NCBI GenBank assembly: GCA_002361735.1
Contig: DETS01000053.1
Location: 17,511 to 45,997 of the forward strand
DNA from: Lachnospiraceae bacterium UBA3282
GTDB taxonomy: Bacteria > Bacillota > Clostridia > Lachnospirales > Lachnospiraceae
Direction: 5' to 3'
Length of the DNA: 28,487 nucleotides
Shown here: positions 14,270 through 22,446 of the stretch, piece after piece
Layout of the letters: each line of letters starts with the position of its first letter
Position numbering within the stretch: position 1 is the stretch's first letter
Notes under the pieces: generated by a model
Seen by the model: the letters and a program-made list of their open reading frames with translations, nothing else
Told to the model about the DNA's origin: nothing
The model's database searches: none
Program-made: the position numbers and the translations under genes

Positions 14270-15988
14270 TTATGCGTTCGCTTTCTTCTTTCCCGTCAGA
14301 ATCTGGATACCCTCGATGACAAGGATGATTGCCAGAACAATCAGAAGCACTGCCAGCACCGCCTGTGCGTAAGGACCCCAATCCGCGCCGCCTGCCGTGA
14401 TCATACCGATCTGATTCTTAACGGTCACACACAGGGAGCAGATGGTCACTACGATCATGAATGCCATCGGAATCAGGAACATCTTGTTGTTCTTACCTGC
14501 ATTCTTTAACCAGGTAGCAACAGCCAGAAGACCGATACCCGCAAGGAGCTGGTTCGCAGCACCGAACAGACCCCAGATCTTGGAGTAGCCCGTCATACCG
14601 AGCGCAATACCGAGAATCACAGTGATGATGGTCGCCACATAAGGATTTACCAGCGTCTTCTTCCAACCTTCCTTGATATCATCCACGGTCTGACCGGGCT
14701 CAAGGAAGAACTCCTGGAACATGAAGCGAGCCAAACGGGTCGCCGTATCCAGAGAAGTTAAGCAGAATGCCGAGTAGGTAAGCACTAACAGCGTGTTCAG
14801 TACTGCCACGACACCCTCGGAAGCAATGCCCGCATACATCTGAGAAATACCGCCGGCAAAGATTGCCGTTGCGCCTGCCGTGATGCCGTTCTTATAGGCG
14901 AAGTTGATCGCGCAGACCGTGATCACTGCCAGCACACACTCAAGGAGCATACCGCCGTATGCGATAGGCTTTGCATCTGTTTCCTTATCCAACTGCTTAG
15001 AGGTGGTTCCTGAGGATACCAGTGAATGGAAACCGGAGATAGCACCGCAGGCAACCGTGGTAAAGAGCACCGGGAACAGGAATTGTGTACCGTTGCCATT
15101 GTCCACGGCAAAGCCGTTGAAGGCTGCAAGACCGTCAGCGCCGCCCATGCCCGCATGGGAAACGATAACACCTACCAGAGCAACCGCCAGCATCGCGTAA
15201 AGCAGGAAAGAACTTAAATAGTCACGAGGCTGCAAAAGAATCCACACCGGCGTCACCGATGCCACCGCAATATAGATACCCACAATGATCATCCAGGTTT
15301 TTGTGGTCAGGTAAATCGGGTGGAAATTCATACCGATCGCCATACAAAGCGCAATTGCAACCACACCAAGGATGGTGGAAACTGCCATGGATGCGTTGCG
15401 ACGATATACCATGAAACCGAACACGATAGCAATCAAGATAAACAGCAGGGATACCATAGCGACAGACGCATTTGTCGCTGAAGCTGCCTTATCGATCGCA
15501 CCGGCATCGTCCACCACTGCACCGAAGGTACTTGCCACGATGGAAGCAAAAGCAGCAACTACCAAAAGCAGCGTCAGATAAGCGAATGTCGTAAACAACA
15601 GTTTCGATTTCTTACCCATATTGGTGGAAATAATCTCACCAATGGACTGCCCTTTGTGGCGGATAGATGCGAACAGTGCACCGAAATCGTGAACGCCGCC
15701 GAAGAAGATACCGCCGACCAGGATCCAGAGGACAACGGGAACCCAACCGAACATTGCCGCACCGATCGGACCGGTAATCGGACCTGCTCCCGCGATGGAC
15801 GAGAAGTGATGTCCCATCAGCACAGGCGCTTTTGCCGGCACATAGTCCACACCGTCTTCCATCTCATGAGCAGGGGTAGGCTGCTTGCTGTCGCCGACAC
15901 CCCATTGCTTGCACAGCCACCCGCCGTAGAATATGTAGCCTAAAACGAGCACTGCGATACAGATGATTAACAGTAACAATGAATTCAT
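14270..15988 (-). CDS. cstA: Carbon starvation protein CstA family transporter
   Basis: A 572-residue membrane protein with the CstA family hallmarks. It starts with a helix (LLLIICIAVLVLGYIFYGGW), followed by the ATPAHEMEDGVDYVPAK-like segment (here PTPAHEMEDGVDYVPAK), GHHFSSIAGAGPITGPI at about 60-76 and GVHDFGALFASIRHKGQSIGE near 99-120. Around 14-16 further hydrophobic stretches follow. Members import peptides or pyruvate (E. coli CstA and BtsT) and are induced when carbon is scarce. AAGGAGGGAG gives a strong ribosome binding site. An uncharacterised gene ends 18 bases upstream and is probably in the same operon. The actual substrate here is not shown by sequence. Confidence 0.95.
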   Translation of the reverse strand: MNSLLLLIICIAVLVLGYIFYGGWLCKQWGVGDSKQPTPAHEMEDGVDYVPAKAPVLMGHHFSSIAGAGPITGPIGAAMFGWVPVVLWILVGGIFFGGVHDFGALFASIRHKGQSIGEIISTNMGKKSKLLFTTFAYLTLLLVVAAFASIVASTFGAVVDDAGAIDKAASATNASVAMVSLLFILIAIVFGFMVYRRNASMAVSTILGVVAIALCMAIGMNFHPIYLTTKTWMIIVGIYIAVASVTPVWILLQPRDYLSSFLLYAMLAVALVGVIVSHAGMGGADGLAAFNGFAVDNGNGTQFLFPVLFTTVACGAISGFHSLVSSGTTSKQLDKETDAKPIAYGGMLLECVLAVITVCAINFAYKNGITAGATAIFAGGISQMYAGIASEGVVAVLNTLLVLTYSAFCLTSLDTATRLARFMFQEFFLEPGQTVDDIKEGWKKTLVNPYVATIITVILGIALGMTGYSKIWGLFGAANQLLAGIGLLAVATWLKNAGKNNKMFLIPMAFMIVVTICSLCVTVKNQIGMITAGGADWGPYAQAVLAVLLIVLAIILVIEGIQILTGKKKANA

Positions 15989-16006
15989 ACGAATACTCCC
16001 TCCTTC

Positions 16007-16519
16007 TCATTTTTTGGAAAATATAACTTTTTTCAAAATTTTCGCCGTCGTACGTCCGGCACGGTTACTTACGATGCGGTCACTATCCCCGATGACCGCC
16101 GCTGCGTGAAAATCCATCCAGCCGTGTAGCGAAAAATGAAAACTTTTGTATATGTGACACTTTTTTAAGGCTTTTGCCGCCGCTTCATCGCAGGTGTCAC
16201 AGACGATGATGGGGGTAATGTAGGAATACATATGTCCCGGACCAATGTGCAGGCGGTCCATGCCATCCTCATATGCCGTCTTCCTGCATTGCTCAAACAA
16301 TTCCAAAGTCAGGTGCGGCACATCAAATAAATAGATAAATTCCTCACTGTCCGCTGCCCATAGCGATACCTTTTTGGAGACCATATACTTCTCGGCATGC
16401 TCATAATATTCACAAAGAGCCCGCAAAGGCTCTCTGGAAGTCTCATAATCCGTGATGTCGTAATAAGCCTGATAGCTTCTCAATAAAATATCTATGATTT
16501 CTTTTCTTGAATCCTTCAT
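16007..16519 (-). CDS. Uncharacterised protein in operon with cstA
   Basis: A 170-residue soluble protein (MKDSRKEIIDILLRSYQAYY start) whose function I do not know. It has no membrane helix or signal peptide. Likely conserved patches are YEHAEKYMVSKKVSLWAAD (about 39-57), FDVPHLTLELFEQC, the motif RLHIGPGHMYSYITPIIVCD (about 89-108), CDEAAAKALKKCHIYKSFHF and SLHGWMDFHAAAV, followed by a basic C-terminus (SNRAGRTTAKILKKVIFSKK). Several His, Cys and Trp residues suggest a ligand or metal site, but this is only inference. It ends 18 bases before cstA, and a promoter with a palindrome lies upstream, so it is the first gene of that operon. Confidence 0.8.
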   Translation of the reverse strand: MKDSRKEIIDILLRSYQAYYDITDYETSREPLRALCEYYEHAEKYMVSKKVSLWAADSEEFIYLFDVPHLTLELFEQCRKTAYEDGMDRLHIGPGHMYSYITPIIVCDTCDEAAAKALKKCHIYKSFHFSLHGWMDFHAAAVIGDSDRIVSNRAGRTTAKILKKVIFSKK

Positions 16520-16530
16520 ATTCCCTCAGA

Positions 16531-16565
16531 ATTATACAAAATATCATACATACTGTATATAGTAT
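16531..16565 (-). promoter_or_regulatory. Promoter with palindrome for the cstA operon
   Basis: On the minus strand TATACA (16554-16559) and TATAAT (16531-16536) are 17 bases apart. The sequence ATACTGTATATAGTAT at 16550-16565 has symmetric ATACT and AGTAT ends and covers the -35 element, so it is a candidate operator for a repressor of the operon. Confidence 0.5.
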
Positions 16566-16653
16566 CACCTTATCGCACGATTTACAAGATATTTCTTTTT
16601 ACCTGCCTGATCCGACCTGATCCGATTTTCAAAACTATGAATCCTGTGTTCTT

Positions 16654-17565
16654 TTACTGTAGAATCTGAAGCAATCTCGTAAAATAGGGCGGCAAAGGCG
16701 CTTCTACTTCCACATATACTCCGTTTCTTGGATGTAAAAATCCAAGCTTATGCGCGTGCAGCGTCTGCCCTTCCAGATGAAACGGCGTCTTTCTTGCGCC
16801 ATAGACTTCATCTCCAAGCAACGGATGTCCGATAGAAGTCATATGTACCCTGATCTGATGGGTACGACCGGTCTCCAGTCGGCATTCGATGTAAGTATAC
16901 TCCCTGAATCGCTGTAATACCTGATAATGGGTGACAGCCGCCTTCCCATTCTTTTCATTGACTGCCATCCGCTTCCTGTCGCGTTCATCCCTGCCGATGG
17001 GCGCCTCTACCGTGCCCTCCTCCGCCTCCAAAACGCCATGGACAATCGCTCTATAGGTACGGTTTAAGGAATGCTCCTTGAGCTGGGCGGCAATTGCCCT
17101 GTGCGCCGTGTCATTCTTGCAAACGATCAGAGAGCCTGTCGTGTCCCTGTCAATGCGGTGAACAATGCCGGGCCGCAATACCCCGTTGATCCCCGAAAGC
17201 TGCCCTTTGCAATGCCAGAGCACCGCATTGACCAGTGTACCGCTTAAGTGCCCGGGCGCAGGATGCACCACCATGCCTTTGGGTTTATCGATCACCAGCA
17301 CGTCTTCATCTTCATAAAGGATGGTAAGCGGAATATCTTCCGCCTCAACCTCGGGTTCTGCCGCCTCCGGAATCAAAAAAGAGACCTCGTCGTCTACCCG
17401 CAGCCGATAGCCGGCTTTGGCGGGCTTTTCATTGACGGACACCTGCCCGTCTTTGATGCACTTTTGAATATAGGAGCGGGAAAGACCGGATACCGCTGCT
17501 GTCAGCCAGATATCAAGCCGCTCCTCGTCCTCCCCCACCCCGATCTGATAGCTGAATTGTTCCAT
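16654..17565 (-). CDS. rluD: RluA/RluD family pseudouridine synthase
   Basis: A 303-residue enzyme that isomerises uridines in rRNA (or tRNA). An S4 RNA-binding domain occupies about 14-75 (ERLDIWLTAAVSGLSRSYIQ, then VSVNEKPAKAGYRLRVDDEV). The catalytic domain has the family motif HRIDRDTTG with catalytic Asp139, and the later GRTHQIRVHM and GDEVYGA motifs. All are intact and length is standard. It starts 9 bases after lspA, matching the conserved Firmicute pair lspA-rluD (ylyB). RluD and related Firmicute enzymes cannot be told apart by sequence alone, so the exact target site is uncertain. Confidence 0.93.
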   Translation of the reverse strand: MEQFSYQIGVGEDEERLDIWLTAAVSGLSRSYIQKCIKDGQVSVNEKPAKAGYRLRVDDEVSFLIPEAAEPEVEAEDIPLTILYEDEDVLVIDKPKGMVVHPAPGHLSGTLVNAVLWHCKGQLSGINGVLRPGIVHRIDRDTTGSLIVCKNDTAHRAIAAQLKEHSLNRTYRAIVHGVLEAEEGTVEAPIGRDERDRKRMAVNEKNGKAAVTHYQVLQRFREYTYIECRLETGRTHQIRVHMTSIGHPLLGDEVYGARKTPFHLEGQTLHAHKLGFLHPRNGVYVEVEAPLPPYFTRLLQILQ

Positions 17566-17574
17566 CTGTATCCC

Positions 17575-18102
17575 CTATTTTAATTCCCGATACCGCTTCT
17601 GCTTAAAGCTGATAAAGTATAGATCCGACTCCTTATAGACGAACAGAAGCAAAAAAAGCAGCACAAAGGCGGAAACTGTCGCATAGATATCCGCCACGTT
17701 AAAAATCGGGAAATTGAGGCGTACGAAATAAATAAAATCCACGACATAGTTGTAGCGTACGCGATCGATCATATTGCCGATACAGCCGGCTACGATCAGA
17801 CTGAGCAGGAAATGCAGTATCGTATACTTTTTCTGATCAGGTACCTTTAAGAGCACATAGGCAGCCACGCTGATGATCACGGTTGCCACAAAAATAAAAA
17901 ACACCTTCTGGTTCGGAAGCATGCCAAAGGCGGCGCCCTGATTTTCCAGATAATTCAGTTCTAAAATACCATTGATCAGGTTATAGGCCGGCTTATCCTT
18001 TAAGAAGATCACCGCATGTCTCTTGGTATATTGATCAAAAAAAATCAATGCTGCAATCATAAATAGATCAAGCAGCAAGAACAGCTTTTTCTTCAAGCTC
18101 AT
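17575..18102 (-). CDS. lspA: Lipoprotein signal peptidase (signal peptidase II)
   Basis: LspA removes signal peptides from diacylated prolipoproteins. The 175-residue protein has four membrane helices (about 8-24, 66-84, 94-110, 138-155). The family motifs are FFDQYTK near 21, NQGAAFG at 54-60, GNMIDRVRYNYVVDF with catalytic Asp122, and FNVADIY with catalytic Asp138. The ATG overlaps the aroB TGA by four bases, so the two are translationally coupled. The C-terminal tail is longer and more basic than in E. coli. A likely client, the lipoprotein carboxypeptidase, is encoded at 22948-23970. Confidence 0.95.
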   Translation of the reverse strand: MSLKKKLFLLLDLFMIAALIFFDQYTKRHAVIFLKDKPAYNLINGILELNYLENQGAAFGMLPNQKVFFIFVATVIISVAAYVLLKVPDQKKYTILHFLLSLIVAGCIGNMIDRVRYNYVVDFIYFVRLNFPIFNVADIYATVSAFVLLFLLLFVYKESDLYFISFKQKRYRELK

Positions 18103-19208
18103 TGTTTCGCATCCTCATCAGAAAACAGAATCTCCTGCACCGCGGCAAGGATTTCCTCATCAGTCACACTCCTGTCGATCACGGCTTTGCCCACTTTTTT
18201 TAGAAGCACAAATTTGATCTGCCCGGCATCCATCTTTTTGTCCGACTTGGTCAATGAAAGGATTTCCTGCGGATCGATATCTTCCACGCTGATCGGCAGA
18301 TTGAACGGTACGAACATATCCCGCACCTCGTAATACTCCTCCATGGAAAGATTCCCGCGCTTCCAGGAAATAAATGCGGCTGCTACCATGCCAAGGGAAA
18401 TACATTCCCCGTGCATCAGTGAAAAGTGCTTCGCCTTCTCGATAGCATGCCCGATGGTGTGCCCAAAGTTTAAGAGCGCCCGGTCTCCTTTTTCGGTGGG
18501 ATCCTTCTCTACCACCAGCTTTTTAATCCCGCAGCTTCGCTCTACCATCTCCAGAAGCGTATTTATGTCCCGGTCATGAATCTCATACATATGATTGAGA
18601 AGCCACTCATAATACAGGGCATCCTTGATCAGACCGTGCTTCATCACCTCGGCAAAGCCCGCATAAAATTGTCTGTCATCCAATTTTTTCAGCGTCTCAA
18701 CGTTCATATAAACCAGCTTCGGCATGTAAAACGCGCCCACCATGTTCTTATAGCCGTCAAAATCAACGCCCGTCTTGCCACCGATGCTGCTGTCCGACTG
18801 CGCGATCAAAGTGGTGGGAATCTGTACAAAATCCACGCCCCGCAGGTAAGTCGCTGCCGCAAAACCCGTGATATCACCCACCACACCGCCGCCGAGAGCG
18901 ATCAGCATATCTTTGCGGTCAAATTTCTCCTCGATCAGATGCTTGTAGATTTCCCGCACCGTATCCAGAGTTTTGTTCTCCTCTCCCGCAGGAAAAGCAT
19001 GCACGATCAACTTTTTACAGTGTTCCGCAAGTATGGATGACACAGCATCTGCAAAAAGGCGTTCCGTGTTGGTATCGCATATGATAGCAAGTCTCCGCTC
19101 CTCGATGCCAAAAGCGGCAAGCTCATCTGCCAGAAGCGAGAAATCTTCTGTGAATACAATGTCATAACAGGGTTTTTTCTCATAGTTGATTGTCATTCGA
19201 TTCGCCAT
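18099..19208 (-). CDS. aroB: 3-Dehydroquinate synthase
   Basis: AroB catalyses the second step of the shikimate pathway, turning DAHP into 3-dehydroquinate with NAD and a metal. The 369-residue protein shows the NAD- and metal-binding signatures: ALGGGVVGDITGFAAATYLRG at about 104-124, PTTLIAQSDSSIGGKTGVDF at about 131-150, EVMKHGLIKD (metal Glu), NFGHTIGHAIE and MHGECISLGM with metal His residues. The start is placed at ATG 19208, with GAGGAGG at good distance; the upstream in-frame TTG would sit on that site. An intrinsic terminator lies just upstream (19224-19251), which is unusual. It is followed by lspA and rluD in one operon. Confidence 0.95.
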   Translation of the reverse strand: MANRMTINYEKKPCYDIVFTEDFSLLADELAAFGIEERRLAIICDTNTERLFADAVSSILAEHCKKLIVHAFPAGEENKTLDTVREIYKHLIEEKFDRKDMLIALGGGVVGDITGFAAATYLRGVDFVQIPTTLIAQSDSSIGGKTGVDFDGYKNMVGAFYMPKLVYMNVETLKKLDDRQFYAGFAEVMKHGLIKDALYYEWLLNHMYEIHDRDINTLLEMVERSCGIKKLVVEKDPTEKGDRALLNFGHTIGHAIEKAKHFSLMHGECISLGMVAAAFISWKRGNLSMEEYYEVRDMFVPFNLPISVEDIDPQEILSLTKSDKKMDAGQIKFVLLKKVGKAVIDRSVTDEEILAAVQEILFSDEDAKQ

Positions 19209-19223
19209 TTGTTTCCTCCTCAA

Positions 19224-19251
19224 GAAAAATCGAGTGCGTTAGGCACCCGAT
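19224..19251 (-). terminator. Terminator between sepF and aroB, next to the aroB ribosome binding site
   Basis: On the minus strand ATCGGGTGC and GCACTCGAT (19243-19251 and 19229-19237) pair with one wobble around a 5-base loop and are followed by TTTTTC. The T tract ends only 15 bases before the aroB ATG. It ends the sepF transcript and any RNA covering aroB must read through it or start inside this short space. Confidence 0.78.
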
Positions 19252-19284
19252 TCTTTTCCTTTTTCTGAAGCAAGCGTGGTCTCT

Positions 19285-19773
19285 TTAGAAACCATTGTCA
19301 AACGGTACATCAAAAGATCCCGACAGGCTATTCTGAAAATCTCCCGAAATATCCACGCTGGCCGGCGTGATAATAAAGATATAATGCGAAATCTTCTGCA
19401 GATTACCCGAAATCGCAAAGCAGGAACCGGAAGTGAAATCAATGATTCGCTGCGCGATGTCCACATCAAGCCCTTCCAGATTCAAAACCACCGTCCTGTT
19501 TGCCAAAAGTGTCTCCGTGATTTCTCTTGCGTCTTCTACCGTAGTGGGTTTGATTACGCAGACTTCCATACCGCCCATCTTTTTCGTCTGACGAAGCGGC
19601 GTCACCTTAGGGGTCAGTTTCCTGACCTTGTCATCCTCCGTAACGTCATTCTCCTTTGCCACCGGCTTTCTGGCAGGCATCGGTTCTTCATCATAGAAAT
19701 CGTCATCATAGTATCCGTCGTCTTCTTCCTCACTCAGTTTCATGGCGCTGATAAACTTGTCCATAACACCCAT
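19285..19773 (-). CDS. sepF: Cell division protein SepF
   Basis: SepF binds FtsZ and anchors the Z ring to the membrane in Firmicutes. The 162-residue protein starts MGVMDKFISAMKLSEEEDD, where the first 12 residues form the amphipathic membrane-binding helix. An acidic, disordered linker follows (YYDDDFYDEEPMPARKP). The globular SepF domain is at about 65-150 (GGMEVCVIKPTTVEDAREIT, LLANRTVVLNLEGLDVDIAQ, RIIDFTSGSCFAISGNLQKI). GGAGG lies upstream of the ATG. The following terminator suggests that it is transcribed apart from aroB. Length and domains are normal. Confidence 0.94.
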   Translation of the reverse strand: MGVMDKFISAMKLSEEEDDGYYDDDFYDEEPMPARKPVAKENDVTEDDKVRKLTPKVTPLRQTKKMGGMEVCVIKPTTVEDAREITETLLANRTVVLNLEGLDVDIAQRIIDFTSGSCFAISGNLQKISHYIFIITPASVDISGDFQNSLSGSFDVPFDNGF

Positions 19774-19814
19774 TTGTCATATCCTCCATCTGAATCTACT
19801 TGACTTTTCTGTTA

Positions 19815-19936
19815 CGTATAAGCAGACTCGAAATGCTTCGCATTTCTCATTCGCGTTGCTCGTCATAAGCCCCGCGAACCATTCGCTCATGCAAGCATGG
19901 CGTATGTTCCGCGTGTCTTCTGACTCTGCTTATACG
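19815..19936. repeat. Foldback repeat element A
   Basis: The 122-base element is bounded by perfect 12-base inverted repeats CGTATAAGCAGA (19815-19826) and TCTGCTTATACG (19925-19936). Inside are a perfect hairpin GAAATGC-TTC-GCATTTC (19830-19846) and a long imperfect stem at 19873-19913 (CGCGAACCATTCGC side with GCGTATGTTCCGCG side). It fills the gap between yggS and sepF. It shares ATAAGCAGAC and GCGAACC with element B on the other side of yggS. Confidence 0.7.
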
Positions 19937-19951
19937 CGCACTTTATGTATA

Positions 19952-20653
19952 CTAAATACTCCCGTAATTTCTCTCTCCAAAGATGCCCGTTCCGACTCTG
20001 ATGTAGGTCGCGCCCTCTAAAATCGCGACTTCGTAGTCCCCGGTCATTCCCATAGAAAGTTCCTCCATAAAAACATTATCAATGTTTTTATGTATTATGT
20101 CAACATAAATTTTTTTTAATTTTTCAAAATATGGTCTATTTTCTTCCGCATCCTCTACATATGGTGCTATCGTCATCAGCCCTTTTACCCGAATATGCGG
20201 CATTTTTGCCACTTCTCTCACCAATTCCAAAACATCTTCAGACGTTACGCCAAATTTGCTCTCCTCCTCTGCCACATTGACTTCTATCAGGATATTTACC
20301 GTCTTTTTATGCTTCGCGGCTTCCTTCTCGATTTCCTGCGCCAGCCGCAGAGAATCCACGCTGTGGATCAGATAAACCTTATCTACGATATATTTTACCT
20401 TATTGCGCTGGAGATGCCCGATCATGTGCCAGCGGATATCTTTTGGCAAAACTTCGTATTTCTCCACCAGCTCCTGCACCTTATTCTCCCCAAAATCTCG
20501 GCAGCCGCAGGCGTACGCCTCCTCTAACGCAGACACCGGCTTCGTCTTACTCACCGCGATCAGACGCACATCCTCCGCCGCCCGCCCGCTTTTCTCACAG
20601 GCTTCCGCCATGCGCCTCCGTACATTCTCTAAATTTTTCTTGATCTCTGACAT
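19952..20653 (-). CDS. yggS: YggS family PLP homeostasis protein
   Basis: YggS/YlmE/PROSC proteins bind pyridoxal phosphate without known catalytic activity and keep the cofactor and amino acid pools balanced. The 233-residue protein has the alanine-racemase N-terminal fold: LIAVSKTKPV with the PLP lysine Lys36, CRDFGENKVQELVEK, WHMIGHLQRNKVKYI, LIEVNVAEEESKFGV, GLMTIAPYVED and the C-terminal SMGMTGDYEVAILEGATYIR and VGTGIFGERN. In Firmicutes it usually precedes sepF (ylmE-ylmF), as here, but the gap holds a foldback element, and a larger one lies upstream. Confidence 0.95.
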   Translation of the reverse strand: MSEIKKNLENVRRRMAEACEKSGRAAEDVRLIAVSKTKPVSALEEAYACGCRDFGENKVQELVEKYEVLPKDIRWHMIGHLQRNKVKYIVDKVYLIHSVDSLRLAQEIEKEAAKHKKTVNILIEVNVAEEESKFGVTSEDVLELVREVAKMPHIRVKGLMTIAPYVEDAEENRPYFEKLKKIYVDIIHKNIDNVFMEELSMGMTGDYEVAILEGATYIRVGTGIFGERNYGSI

Positions 20654-20693
20654 TTCATACTCCTCACACCACTATTGACCAATATAGTTAACA

Positions 20694-20881
20694 GCGAAAC
20701 TCATCACAATGTAACTCGAATTGTGCAAATGGCATAACCATAAGCAGACCCTAGCGAACCGTCGGTACTTAGATGCCGTATTTTGGCATCTTATGTACCG
20801 CTACGGTTCGGTCGGAGCGAAAGCGCGTCTGTGTTGGTTATGCTATTTGTGCAATTCTCAGTAACTATGAATGAGTTTCGC
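20694..20881. repeat. Foldback repeat element B
   Basis: A 188-base near-palindrome. Its arms of about 55 bases (20694-20749 and 20827-20881) begin and end with GCGAAACTCAT and ATGAGTTTCGC and stay complementary through GTGCAAATGGCATAACC with roughly a dozen mismatches. A second stem at about 20755-20815 pairs GAACCGTCGGTAC and GATGCC with GGCATC and GTACCGCTACGGTTC. It lies upstream of yggS. It shares ATAAGCAGAC and GCGAACC with element A. The whole would form one long cruciform or RNA hairpin. Confidence 0.75.
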
Positions 20882-20891
20882 TCATAATCGC

Positions 20892-20936
20892 GGAGGATGC
20901 TTTAGCATCCTCCTGATCGAGTGTTCTTCTCGATCA
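20892..20936 (-). terminator. Tandem perfect hairpins at the end of the HlyD-like gene
   Basis: GGAGGATGC-TTTA-GCATCCTCC (20892-20913) and TGATCGAG-N7-CTCGATCA (20914-20936) are two perfect hairpins in a row. The second contains the TGA stop of the HlyD-like gene. There is no T tract, so termination is uncertain; they may belong to repeat element B or protect the mRNA end. Confidence 0.55.
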
Positions 20937-22328
20937 CTCGTATATAAATTCATTATCGTTCACCGTCTCCGCATCCAACACAATATAGTCATACACATTC
21001 AGCCCGTAAGCCGTATTGGATTTAACCACAGAATACTCCTCATTCCGATACAAAACGCTGATCTGTTTGAAATCCGCATACCCTTTGTTAATGTTGTATA
21101 CCCCTTCCAACGTACCGGTCTTCCCAATGGCATACTTCTCCCCCGTCTCCGGCATAACGATATAGTTATTTCGCCTGAGCACGGTATTATCCAGATAGTA
21201 TTCCGTATCTGTTTCCTCGTAGATCTCCGTCTCCACAAACTGCGTAGTGGCTGTACCTTCATCGGTATAGGTCTCAAGCAGCACGCCGTCTCCTCCGTTT
21301 ACACCGCCTCTGGTCACATAGGCTTTGGGCACGAGGAAAAACTCCTTTTTCACGATTGCCGAATTGGGGATCTTTAAGCCCTTTTCCTCCTCCAGCAGAA
21401 GTTCTATGTCGATGAAGCGTTCCGTACAAAAGGTGATCATGGAATTGGTGAAGGTCAAAGCCACAAAGGTATCCCCTGCTTCGTTTGTATAACTGCTCAC
21501 CTGTCCCCACGCCGTATACTGGTTTTTTAAGAACCGCACCTCCACATATTCCTTCTTCATGAGCTCATCCGCCAGAGCTTTTTCTACCGGGATGACAATA
21601 GACCAGTCCTCCGCCAGAGAAAGCTTGTACACCGGGTCACCCGCGGCAACCAAGCTGTTGTTCACCAGATAGTTACGCTCATACGCCTCCTCATCGAAAT
21701 GCTCCTTCGTCATGTCCTCCAACGTCAGATTTTCATAGCCGTCCGTGGAATAAAGCACGATTCCGCTCTTTCCTGCATATCGATAGTTAATGAGCGTTGT
21801 GCTCGAGGCGTCGTTTAAGGCATCTGCATTTTCAAGGATATTGTAATTCGCCAGTTTGACTGCCATACTCTCCATATTGTGGCGAAAACTGTATACCTCG
21901 TCAAAACGTTTCCGGTCAAACCCGTGCATAAAAGCGGTGATATCCGTCTTGAGTGCGGTCAGATCGCTGTCTGAAAGGGAGTTTTCCCCATTTGCGCCGG
22001 CCTTGATATAATCAGACAGCCGACCGGTCTCGTCCACGGTGTAGATCAGATTACCTACTGCCGTACGTTCGCCCTCTCTGGCAAAGTAGTTGACATATCC
22101 GGCATCCTGACCGGTCACCACCTCTTCCTGCCTAAGGGCGATTCCCCGATAAATGCTGTTGGAGGTCAGCGATCCTTCCTGTACACTGTAGCGCACAATG
22201 TGATCTGTTCTAAAGTACATGAATACACAGATCACCACATAGACCAGGATCACAAAGAAAACCATCATACCAATATTTAAGTTAAGAGGTCTCCTGTATT
22301 TTCTGATATTATTTCGATTTTCTGCCAC
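20934..22328 (-). CDS. HlyD-like membrane fusion (adaptor) protein
   Basis: A 464-residue single-pass protein. A basic N-terminus (NRNNIRKYRRPLN) precedes one membrane helix at about 17-40 and a large external part. Residues 45-100 (QEGSLTSNSIYRGIALRQEE, then GYVNYFAREGERTAVGNLIY) look like the HlyD biotinyl-lipoyl hairpin, followed by a helical region and a beta-rich C-terminal part (KGLKIPNSAIVKKEFFLVPK is the typical adaptor barrel segment). In transport systems such proteins link an inner-membrane pump to an exit duct, but no transporter is encoded nearby. It lies in the division locus upstream of yggS-sepF. Start: GTG with TAGGAG six bases upstream. The role is unknown. Confidence 0.75.
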   Translation of the reverse strand: MAENRNNIRKYRRPLNLNIGMMVFFVILVYVVICVFMYFRTDHIVRYSVQEGSLTSNSIYRGIALRQEEVVTGQDAGYVNYFAREGERTAVGNLIYTVDETGRLSDYIKAGANGENSLSDSDLTALKTDITAFMHGFDRKRFDEVYSFRHNMESMAVKLANYNILENADALNDASSTTLINYRYAGKSGIVLYSTDGYENLTLEDMTKEHFDEEAYERNYLVNNSLVAAGDPVYKLSLAEDWSIVIPVEKALADELMKKEYVEVRFLKNQYTAWGQVSSYTNEAGDTFVALTFTNSMITFCTERFIDIELLLEEEKGLKIPNSAIVKKEFFLVPKAYVTRGGVNGGDGVLLETYTDEGTATTQFVETEIYEETDTEYYLDNTVLRRNNYIVMPETGEKYAIGKTGTLEGVYNINKGYADFKQISVLYRNEEYSVVKSNTAYGLNVYDYIVLDAETVNDNEFIYE

Positions 22329-22375
22329 AATACGCTCCTATATCCTAAAGACACTACTAAATTTTACAATAGATA

Positions 22376-22411
22376 AGAATAAAAACCCCGGAATGATTCT
22401 TCCGAGGTTTT
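22376..22411 (-). terminator. Intrinsic terminator after the mini P-loop gene
   Basis: AACCCCGGAA (22384-22393) and TTCCGAGGTT (22400-22409) pair with one wobble around six bases, and on the minus strand the stem runs into TTTTTATT. It lies between the P-loop gene and the HlyD-like gene, so these are separate units unless there is readthrough. Confidence 0.85.
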
Positions 22412-22446
22412 ATGGAATTATCTATATGGATTCTTTTATGTACACT

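Noticed and set aside
16600..16630. Tandem CTGATCCGA repeat
   Set aside because: Only two short copies in an intergenic gap; no regulatory pattern is visible.
19801..20900. CRISPR array
   Set aside because: The repeats around yggS are inverted, not direct with regular spacers, and are only two in number.
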